64,000 nt of DNA from a virus: the IMG/VR virus record IMGVR_UViG_3300031857_000076, positions 27,626 through 91,625 of that record. One strand, given 5' to 3'. A program made the position numbers and the translations under genes. Below the pieces are notes generated by a model. That model made no database searches and was not told the origin of the DNA. It saw only the letters and a program-made list of their open reading frames with translations. Positions 40,600 to 47,666 of this stretch are shown piece after piece; within the stretch, counting starts at the first letter, position 1, and each line of letters opens with the position of its first letter.

Positions 40600-41635
40600 T
40601 GAAATAAAAAACTCGCTCGAAAAGCTTGGCTATACTCTAAAGGATTTTGGCAATCATTGGAGAACCAAAGCTTTGTATCGTGGCGGCGATAATCCCACAG
40701 CGATTAAAGTGTATAAGAATAGTGGAGTATGGCAAGACTATGTGCAGGGTCATTCTTCCATGCCGCTTGTTAAGCTGGTTGAACTAACGCTACAAACAAA
40801 AGACCCCAAAATCATCAAAGAATATGTCTCAACTAATCAAGAGATTCAGGCCCACTATATCGCGAAAGAAAAAATAGAAATGGATAAAATTTACCCCAAA
40901 GAATGCTTAAACAGGCTGTTCCCAAACTTTTCCTTTTATAAGAAGCGTGGAATCAGTGAAGAAACGCAAAAACTCTATCAGTGCGGTTTGGCTGGTAATG
41001 GCCAAATGTATCAAAGAATTGTTTTTCCAGTTTATAACTCTGATGGTGAGATTTTTGGTTTTAGCGGCAGAAAAATCAACGATAATAACGAAGCTCCAAA
41101 GTGGAAGCATGTTGGCACAAAAACTCGATGGGTTTATCCAGCATTTGTTCCAAGAGAGCAAACAGTTGATTCTCTTATTGATGAGAAAAAGGAAGTCATC
41201 TTAGTAGAAAGCATTGGAGATAGCTTGGCCTTGACAGAAGAAGGCTACGCTCATAACCTCGTTACTTTTGGATTGGACTGCTCTCCAGCACTGCTGAACT
41301 ATCTTTGCTCCAAAGACCTTCGCAAGATCATTATCGCCACAAATAACGACAATGAGAAGCAAAAGAATCATGGCAAGATTGCTGCAATGAAAAACTACAT
41401 GAAACTCAGTCAATTTTTTGACTTTGAGCAACTATCAGTGCAACTACCTTGGGCAAATGATTTTGGCGAGATGAGGCAGAAAGAAATGCCATTTAAAGAT
41501 TGGTATGAACAACCAAGCGCTTCTCAAGAAGCTAAATTAAATGATTACAAAGATTACTGCTCTGCTAATCGTAATGCTTTCCAAGATAAAAAACTACAGA
41601 AATTTTTTAAAAAACTAGAAAACTTTGGAATTTAA
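40589..41635 (+). CDS. dnaG: DnaG-like DNA primase
   Basis: 348 residues from ATG 40589 (ATG 40562 would add nine). The catalytic core has FYKKRGISEETQKLYQ, RIVFPVYNSDGEIFGFSGR and a TOPRIM domain with Glu in LVESIGDSLAL and ATNNDNEKQ in place of the DxD. The N-terminal zinc finger that should hold CHC2 cysteines is replaced by YRGGDNPTAIKVY and VWQDYVQG without Cys or His. It makes RNA primers with DnaB. The C-terminal helicase-binding domain is short. Confidence 0.82.
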   Translation: MNSDEIKNSLEKLGYTLKDFGNHWRTKALYRGGDNPTAIKVYKNSGVWQDYVQGHSSMPLVKLVELTLQTKDPKIIKEYVSTNQEIQAHYIAKEKIEMDKIYPKECLNRLFPNFSFYKKRGISEETQKLYQCGLAGNGQMYQRIVFPVYNSDGEIFGFSGRKINDNNEAPKWKHVGTKTRWVYPAFVPREQTVDSLIDEKKEVILVESIGDSLALTEEGYAHNLVTFGLDCSPALLNYLCSKDLRKIIIATNNDNEKQKNHGKIAAMKNYMKLSQFFDFEQLSVQLPWANDFGEMRQKEMPFKDWYEQPSASQEAKLNDYKDYCSANRNAFQDKKLQKFFKKLENFGI

Positions 41636-41640
41636 AATAA

Positions 41641-41859
41641 ATGAGCGAACCTAAAAATAGAACTTTATTTGGCCAGCCAATTAGACAAGAAACAACGGCA
41701 TTCTTTTTTCCAAAAGAAATCTCTGTCGAAGAGTTTTGTGGAATGATTCTAAATAATAAAGAAGCGTTCATGAAAAATATGAAAACCATCTTTGGCGATG
41801 AGAAAAGATTCGTAGAGGATTGGTTTGAAACTTTTGCAGCATGGTCTGAAATCGAATAA
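41641..41859 (+). CDS. Hypothetical protein
   Basis: 72 residues, beginning MSEPKNRTLFGQPIRQET and ending in two amphipathic helices (VEDWFETFAAWSEIE). It lies between the primase and the Cas4-like nuclease, 5 nt after the primase. No family recognised. Confidence 0.6.
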   Translation: MSEPKNRTLFGQPIRQETTAFFFPKEISVEEFCGMILNNKEAFMKNMKTIFGDEKRFVEDWFETFAAWSEIE

Positions 41860-41879
41860 ATTTTACTATCAACTAAACT

Positions 41880-42917
41880 TTGGAATCTAAAAATCGAACA
41901 TCACTATCGGCAAGTCGCATCAAAACTGCTCAATCGTGCAGTTGGAAGTATTGGTGTTCATATCACTTGAAACTTCCTGATCGAAGCAATAGTGGAGCAA
42001 AGCGCGGCTCTGTATGCCATTTGGTTTTCGAATGCTTGGGCGAAAATCGCCACAAGAAGCATTTTTCCATTATTATTAAAAAGAGAAATGTTTTTGCTAG
42101 TAAAGCTATTGAAAGATTGATTCGCAAACATGCCAAAAAAGAAGGCATTAATGACGAAGAAAACATTAAACAAATCTGCGACATGACGCTTGCAGGTTTA
42201 CAATATGACTTTTTTGGAACAGAATGTGGCAAACCATCCGAAGCATTAAGCGAACAAGACTTTGAAATTGATGTTAAAGAAGGCAAGTTTGATTATAAAA
42301 TCAAAGGCTTCATTGACAAGCTTTTCTTATACAAGAAGCAGGGCTTGGCTATTATTCGCGACTTCAAAAGCAGCAAAGAAGTTTTCAAGGGCAAAGACCT
42401 CGAAAACAACTTGCAAGACTTGATGTATTCACTAGCTGTTAAAAAGCAGTTTCCAGATTATAAAAATCGCCGCTCTGAATTCTTGTTTTTAAAGTTTTTG
42501 CCAACAGAAAAAGGTGTTGTAAGAATGCCAGCTTTAACAGAAGAAGAGCTAGATGGGTTTCAATCTGAACTCACCGAAATCCAAAAATACTTGGATAATT
42601 TTAATATTCAAACTGCCTTTTCAAATTTGGCAGCGCGTCAAGACTATCCAAAAGATAACTCATTCAGTGGGCCGCTTCAATGTGGTTTCGCTTCTAAAAA
42701 GGGTGAATTAAAAAAAGACGGCAATCCCAAATATCATTGTCCATACAAGTTTGATTTTTATTATTACAAAATCAGCGACATGAAAGGCACAATGATTACG
42801 TCTTGCTTCTTAGATGAGTTTGATGATTACCTTAAAAAATATCCAGAAGACAAGTTTTTATACCAGATAATGCACTATGCTGGTTGTCCTGCTTTCAATA
42901 AAGGAATTGACAGGTAG
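41880..42917 (+). CDS. Cas4/RecB-like PD-(D/E)XK exonuclease with Fe-S-type cysteines
   Basis: 345 residues from TTG 41880, the first start after an in-frame stop two codons upstream; the conserved N-terminus (SASRIKTAQSCSWKYWC) requires it. GFIDKL and AIIRDFKSSKE hold the G-x-D and D-x-K nuclease residues, and LQDLMYSLAV is the QxxxY-like motif. Cys20/Cys26 and the late CGFA...HCPYKF may bind a 4Fe-4S cluster as in Cas4/AddB. It probably resects DNA ends in recombination. Confidence 0.8.
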   Translation: MESKNRTSLSASRIKTAQSCSWKYWCSYHLKLPDRSNSGAKRGSVCHLVFECLGENRHKKHFSIIIKKRNVFASKAIERLIRKHAKKEGINDEENIKQICDMTLAGLQYDFFGTECGKPSEALSEQDFEIDVKEGKFDYKIKGFIDKLFLYKKQGLAIIRDFKSSKEVFKGKDLENNLQDLMYSLAVKKQFPDYKNRRSEFLFLKFLPTEKGVVRMPALTEEELDGFQSELTEIQKYLDNFNIQTAFSNLAARQDYPKDNSFSGPLQCGFASKKGELKKDGNPKYHCPYKFDFYYYKISDMKGTMITSCFLDEFDDYLKKYPEDKFLYQIMHYAGCPAFNKGIDR

Positions 42918-42935
42918 AACGTATCATGCTAGATT
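42907..42935 (+). promoter_or_regulatory. Leaderless-type promoter of the DNA polymerase III unit
   Basis: TTGACA, 17 nt, TAGATT and 5 nt precede the ATG at 42941. The -35 overlaps the last codons of the nuclease. It would drive PHP, exonuclease and, if transcription continues past the LAGLIDADG gene, polymerase. Confidence 0.65.
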
Positions 42936-42940
42936 AAAGC

Positions 42941-43687
42941 ATGATTCCTCTCTTCAAGAGCACATATAGTATTGGCAAATCAATACTCACACTAGATCAT
43001 CCAAAAGAAACCAAAGAAGGCGGTTCTGACAGCATCATTTCGATTGCTCAAGAAAATAAACTAAAATCAGTCTTCTTGGTTGAGGATTCAATGATTGGTT
43101 TTTTGGACGCTTATCAGAAATGTAAAGAGCACGATATTCAACTAATCTTTGGTTTGAGAATTTCATGTTGTAATTCAGTCTCAGAAGAGGACAAAAAATC
43201 ATCCGAGCACAAGATCGTCTTATTCGCTAAAAATGATAATGGTGTCAAAAACCTTATTCGTATTTTTTCTCTAGCAAACAAGAATGGTGGCTTCGTTGAC
43301 TCTGTATTTTTACAAAACAATTGGTCGAACGATTTGATGCTGTGCATTCCATTTTACGACTCTTTCATCTATAATAATAATTTTAGAGGTAAACAGTGCT
43401 TGCCAAACTTTAACTTTACAAAAGCAACCTACTTTGTCGAAAACAATAGTTTGCCTTTTGATCACATCTTAAAACTCAAGGTGGAAAAATGGGCTTCGGC
43501 GCAGGGTGAAGAAATTCAGCAAACAAAATCCATCTATTACAAAAATCGTAAAGACTTTGAAGCTTGGCAAACATACAAGTGTTTATGCAATCGTTCTTTT
43601 GGCAAAGAGCAATCGCTCTCTAGCCCAAACTTAGAACACTGTGGCAGCGATTCATTCTCTTGGGAGGCTTTTAAAAATGAAAGATAA
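42941..43687 (+). CDS. DNA polymerase III alpha PHP domain, separate gene, metal ligands lost
   Basis: 248 residues matching the PHP part of DnaE: IPLFKSTYSIGKSILTL, SVFLVEDSMIGFLDAY, IQLIFGLRIS, and a C-terminal SIYYKNRKDFEAWQTYKCL. Active PHP domains have H-x-H at the start (HLxVHTxYS); here the corresponding positions are not His, so phosphatase or exonuclease activity is probably gone and the domain structural. In cellular DnaE this is fused to the polymerase; here it is its own gene, with an exonuclease gene following. Confidence 0.8.
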   Translation: MIPLFKSTYSIGKSILTLDHPKETKEGGSDSIISIAQENKLKSVFLVEDSMIGFLDAYQKCKEHDIQLIFGLRISCCNSVSEEDKKSSEHKIVLFAKNDNGVKNLIRIFSLANKNGGFVDSVFLQNNWSNDLMLCIPFYDSFIYNNNFRGKQCLPNFNFTKATYFVENNSLPFDHILKLKVEKWASAQGEEIQQTKSIYYKNRKDFEAWQTYKCLCNRSFGKEQSLSSPNLEHCGSDSFSWEAFKNER

Positions 43688-44324
43688 TTTACTGAGATTT
43701 AATTTCAATCAAAAATATATCGTCTTGGATACTGAGACGGAAGGATTGAATCTTTTACATTCAAGACCTTGGCAGATTGCGTGGATTGAAGCTGTTGGCA
43801 AAAAAATCGTTTCTCGTCAAGAGAGATACATTTATTGGCCAGATTTGAAAATGAGCGAAGGTGCCGCTAAGATTACTGGATTTGACTATGGCAAATATCG
43901 TTCTCTCGCCAAAAGCCCTAGAGAAGTTTGGGATGAGTTCTGTCCACTTTTAGATAATCATCTTGAAGATAGTAAAACAAAAATCATTGGCCAAAATATT
44001 CTTGGCTTTGATGTTTATATGCTCAATTCATGGCAGAGAGCAATGGGTTTAGATTCCAACTTCAATTATGTGAATCGCGTGCTTGATACAAAAGCAATGG
44101 CAATGGCAATCGCTAAAGAGTGCAAGTCTGTTGACCCTGATGACTTGATTTGCTGGCAGTATCGTTGGCTAAACCATCGTGAAAAAGGAATCAAAACAAG
44201 TCAAGCTCACTTGCTCAAGCATTACAACATTGACCATGATCCAAGCAAGCTTCATAACGCATTAGTGGACATTGAGATGACATTCGCTATTTTTCAGAAG
44301 CAGATTTTTGAGATAGAAATTTAA
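43677..44324 (+). CDS. DnaQ-like DEDDh 3'-5' proofreading exonuclease
   Basis: 215 residues from ATG 43677, fixed by GGGAGG 9 nt upstream. ExoI YIVLDTETEGLNL gives D-x-E, ExoII IIGQNILGFDVYML the second Asp, and ExoIII HNALVDIEMTFA the H-x4-D. It should proofread for the separate polymerase, comparable to the epsilon subunit or the exo domain of PolC. It overlaps the PHP gene by 11 nt and converges with the LAGLIDADG gene, overlapping by 38 nt. Confidence 0.88.
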   Translation: MKDNLLRFNFNQKYIVLDTETEGLNLLHSRPWQIAWIEAVGKKIVSRQERYIYWPDLKMSEGAAKITGFDYGKYRSLAKSPREVWDEFCPLLDNHLEDSKTKIIGQNILGFDVYMLNSWQRAMGLDSNFNYVNRVLDTKAMAMAIAKECKSVDPDDLICWQYRWLNHREKGIKTSQAHLLKHYNIDHDPSKLHNALVDIEMTFAIFQKQIFEIEI

Positions 44325-45072
44325 TTCTAGCTGAATAAGCCTCTTCTTCTGTATTCCACCATCCTAAAAATTGACGCTTTACATAAGCTCTCCATTTTTT
44401 AATTCCTTTATGGAAAGAAATACCCTTTTTATTTGAAGTTAGTTTTTCTAAAGAGTTAGAAATTTCTATAAACTTATCAAATTTTCTTTTCAAACCTATT
44501 CCATCAAATTCATTTCCATAAATAAAATTGCCAAATTTTTTAATATCAGGGCCATATTTTACTTCGAAAGTGGAACTATTGCCATTATCTGTTTGCTTTT
44601 TAAAAATTGAAAAATTGTCAATTTCCAAAGAAATAAATAAGTTTTTGACTTCACACCAATCTTGGTTTATAGATGATGAAAAAGAAAACTTGCCGCCCTT
44701 TTTATCCTTATTCTTATAAAAACAACCATCAGCATCAACGTATCCGCGCCAAAAATATTTATGCAAATGAATGGGTATGGCTTTTAAAATTTTTGTTGGA
44801 GCTAGATAAGATTTATTCAAACCATCCATTTCTAAAAGAAACGTTTTTAAACCCTTATTTTTAAAATAAAAAATTGAACGAAGTTTTCTATTAGGCTGGG
44901 CGTATTCTGAATAAGAAAATTCAAAGCACTCTTTAAACGTCTCGTATAAATTTTCTGCATCTTCCTTTACAATGCATATTTTTGGAATCGTAGGTTTATT
45001 ATTAGATTTCATGCCTCCATCACCCCAAAAGAAACCAAAGAAATAAGCCATTTTTTCATTTATATCATACAT
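44287..45072 (-). CDS. LAGLIDADG homing endonuclease with AP2-like C-terminus
   Basis: 261 residues on the opposite strand to all neighbours. Two LAGLIDADG helices are seen: YFFGFFWGDGG at 10-20 and FWRGYVDADGCF at 107-118. The C-terminal 45 residues (KGISFHKGIKKWRAYVKRQ and WWNTEEEAYSARIKF) match AP2-type DNA-binding domains found in some homing endonucleases. It is free-standing, not within an intein or obvious intron. It lies between the exonuclease and polymerase genes, a classic target region. AGTGTAA lies 10 nt upstream. Confidence 0.85.
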   Translation of the reverse strand: MYDINEKMAYFFGFFWGDGGMKSNNKPTIPKICIVKEDAENLYETFKECFEFSYSEYAQPNRKLRSIFYFKNKGLKTFLLEMDGLNKSYLAPTKILKAIPIHLHKYFWRGYVDADGCFYKNKDKKGGKFSFSSSINQDWCEVKNLFISLEIDNFSIFKKQTDNGNSSTFEVKYGPDIKKFGNFIYGNEFDGIGLKRKFDKFIEISNSLEKLTSNKKGISFHKGIKKWRAYVKRQFLGWWNTEEEAYSARIKFLSQKSASEK

Positions 45073-45082
45073 AGCATTGTAT

Positions 45083-45089
45083 TTACACT
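45083..45089 (-). promoter_or_regulatory. AGTGTAA element before the LAGLIDADG gene
   Basis: AGTGTAA followed by 10 nt and the ATG at 45072. Member of a recurring heptamer set. Confidence 0.3.
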
Positions 45090-45101
45090 TTTAAACCTAA
45101 A

Positions 45102-47657
45102 ATGATCGAAAACTTTCAAAAATACGAGCAACCAACACTCCCTGGAGTTAAGCTTCCTCAAATCATTATCGAGCAAAAGTATTATGATGCTTTGGGTATT
45201 CCAAACACATCATCAAATTATCAATTTCTTCGCAAGCTTTGTCATAAAGGAGTCTTGGAAAAAGGTATTGACAAAAAAGACAACTCACAAGTGTATTATG
45301 AGCGCGTCAAAACAGAACTGAGTTTGTTTGAAGAGCTTGGGTTTATTGACTATGTTTTGTTGAATTGGGACATCTTGAAATTTTGTCATGAGAATGGAAT
45401 TCCAACTGGTCCTGGCCGTGGTTCAGCAGCAGGTTCTCTAGTGTTATATTTGATTGGAGTCACGAAGGTTGACCCGATTCAGTATGAGTTGTATTTTGAG
45501 CGATTTGTTTCCAAGAGCCGCGCCAAGAAGATTGTGGTTAACGGAGAAACTTATTTGGACGGTTCTCTCTTGGCAGACGTTGACAATGACATTGCTTATG
45601 AACGCCGCCAAGAAGTGATCAAATTTATTGAAGAGAAATACTCTGGCAAAACATGTAAAATTCTTACGCTCAATACTTTGAGCAGCAAGCTTTGCGTGAA
45701 AGAATGTGGAAAGCTTGTTGGAGAACTGCCAGAATCAGCAGTTAATGAAATCAGCGACTTGATTCCAAAGAAGTTTGGCAAAGTAGCTTCTCTCAAGAAC
45801 GCTTGTGAAGAAAGTGATAAGTTCAAAGAGTGGGCATCTGATAATAAAAAAATCTTTGAAATTGCTTTGAAGCTGGAAGGCTTGATTAAGAATACAGGAG
45901 TTCACCCATCTGGCATTGCAATCAGCCATTACAACTTGGAAGAGATTATGCCACTGCAAACAACTGGCGATGGCGACTTGGTTTCTGGTTATGACATGAA
46001 TGATGTTGCAAGTTTGTGTGTGAAGTTTGATATTCTTGGCTTGCGAACACTTTCAGTGATTCATGATGTTTGTAAGCAGATTGGTTTTGACATTACAACC
46101 TTGGATTTGCAAAGCAGGGAAATCTATGATCATCTTCAAAACCTGCAAACTCCGCAGGGACTCTTTCAAATCGAAGCTGATACAAACTTTAAAGTTGCAC
46201 AAAAGGTTCGACCAAAGAGCCTTGAAGAGCTTTCTGCTGTGGTGGCTATTGCACGCCCTGGAGCCTTGGACTTCTTAGACCGATATGCGCAATATGTTAA
46301 TACTGGCGACTTCCAAAGCGTTCATCCTTTCTTTGATGATATTCTGCAATACACTGGCGGTATTCCATTGTATCAAGAACAGTTGATGCGAATGGCTGTA
46401 AAGGTTGGTTTCACCTTGGATGAATCTGAACAGCTTAGAAGAATCGTGGGTAAGAAGAAGGTTGATCAAATGTCTTCTTGGCAAGACAAGATCAAGGAGA
46501 AAATTCAGCAAAACAATCTCGACCCTGTTATTGGAGAAGTGTTATGGAAGGTCGCAGAAGACTCGGCAAACTATTCGTTTAATAAATCTCACTCCATCTC
46601 TTATGCTATTCTTGCTGCTTGGACACTATATCTCAAATTCAAACATCCTCAAAATTTCTTTTTGAGCTTGCTGAAAATGACTCAGTTTGAGCCAGACTCC
46701 TATGCAGAAATCAACAAGATCACTCAAGAGCTTCCATATTTTGATATGAAGCTTCTAGCTCCAGACCTTACAAAATCCAAGGCTGATTTCACTATTGAGA
46801 AAAAAGATATTCGATACGGGCTGAACAGTATCAAGGGCATTTCTGACAATACCATGTCAGCTTTGATGGAGTTTTGCAATGCTGAACTCAAGAACAAATA
46901 TGATGTTTTTACAGTGGCAAAGCAAGTGGGATTGAATATTGGTGCTCTTTCCGCCCTTATTCAAGCTGGAGCCTTAAATAGCTTTTCAGAAGATCGTTGC
47001 CGCATGGTTCTTGAAGCTCAATCGTTCAATATTCTCACAGATAGGGAAAAGCGACTTTTCTGCTCTTTGGGCGAAAAATACAACTACGATATTCTAAAAA
47101 CCGTTCACGATTGCGTTAAAAACAAACAAGTTGGTGACGATAACAAAGTCATCATGAGTGACAAGAGATTCCAAACATTCAAACAAAAATATGCAGGGTA
47201 TCGAGAAATCTACGATAAGAACTCAAAATATCCCAAATTCGCAAACTGGTATTTTGAAACCAAACTGCTTGGATATTCTTATTCACAAATTATTAAAAAT
47301 ATTTTTTCAGAGCAAAGTTCAGAGAGATATGTTAACTGCATGACATTCAACTCGCTTGACATGAACGAGAATGTGCGTATGGTTGGCGTTGTCAAAGACT
47401 GCTATCGCAAAAAAAGTGCAAATGGAAACAAATACGCAAAACTCGAAATCGCTGACGAAAGCGGCAAAATCAAAGCAATGCTGCTCGATACTAATCAAAA
47501 AGCGCGGCTCACCGAATATCTCGAAAATGGCAATAAATTACCCAAAGAAGAAAACATCATAATTGTTACTGGCAAGAAGGGCGAAGACATTTTATTCGTA
47601 GATAAACTTGCCATTTTGGACGAGAAAATTTATATGAAACTATCAGAAATCAAATAG
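45102..47657 (+). CDS. dnaE: DNA polymerase III alpha catalytic subunit (C-family, PHP-less)
   Basis: 851 residues. GPGRGSAAGSLVLYLIG at about 104-120 and the D-V-D catalytic pair (LLADVDNDIAYERR, about 159-164) mark the C-family palm. GVHPSGIAISHY, IARPGALDFL, IPLYQEQLMRMA and FNKSHSISYAI are further landmarks. A C-terminal OB-fold domain (VRMVGVVKDCYRKKSANG) binds ssDNA. The PHP domain is missing and encoded separately at 42941. No clamp or clamp loader gene is seen, so host factors or genes outside the window may be used. Confidence 0.92.
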   Translation: MIENFQKYEQPTLPGVKLPQIIIEQKYYDALGIPNTSSNYQFLRKLCHKGVLEKGIDKKDNSQVYYERVKTELSLFEELGFIDYVLLNWDILKFCHENGIPTGPGRGSAAGSLVLYLIGVTKVDPIQYELYFERFVSKSRAKKIVVNGETYLDGSLLADVDNDIAYERRQEVIKFIEEKYSGKTCKILTLNTLSSKLCVKECGKLVGELPESAVNEISDLIPKKFGKVASLKNACEESDKFKEWASDNKKIFEIALKLEGLIKNTGVHPSGIAISHYNLEEIMPLQTTGDGDLVSGYDMNDVASLCVKFDILGLRTLSVIHDVCKQIGFDITTLDLQSREIYDHLQNLQTPQGLFQIEADTNFKVAQKVRPKSLEELSAVVAIARPGALDFLDRYAQYVNTGDFQSVHPFFDDILQYTGGIPLYQEQLMRMAVKVGFTLDESEQLRRIVGKKKVDQMSSWQDKIKEKIQQNNLDPVIGEVLWKVAEDSANYSFNKSHSISYAILAAWTLYLKFKHPQNFFLSLLKMTQFEPDSYAEINKITQELPYFDMKLLAPDLTKSKADFTIEKKDIRYGLNSIKGISDNTMSALMEFCNAELKNKYDVFTVAKQVGLNIGALSALIQAGALNSFSEDRCRMVLEAQSFNILTDREKRLFCSLGEKYNYDILKTVHDCVKNKQVGDDNKVIMSDKRFQTFKQKYAGYREIYDKNSKYPKFANWYFETKLLGYSYSQIIKNIFSEQSSERYVNCMTFNSLDMNENVRMVGVVKDCYRKKSANGNKYAKLEIADESGKIKAMLLDTNQKARLTEYLENGNKLPKEENIIIVTGKKGEDILFVDKLAILDEKIYMKLSEIK

Positions 47658-47662
47658 TGTAA
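47656..47662 (+). promoter_or_regulatory. AGTGTAA element before clpC-like gene
   Basis: AGTGTAA overlaps the dnaE stop codon and lies 4 nt before ATG 47667 and 10 nt before ATG 47673. Member of a recurring heptamer set. Confidence 0.25.
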
Positions 47663-47666
47663 AAAC

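Noticed and set aside
45102-47657. Intein or intron in the polymerase gene
   Set aside because: The C-family motifs run in normal order without interruption, and the LAGLIDADG gene is free-standing on the other strand.
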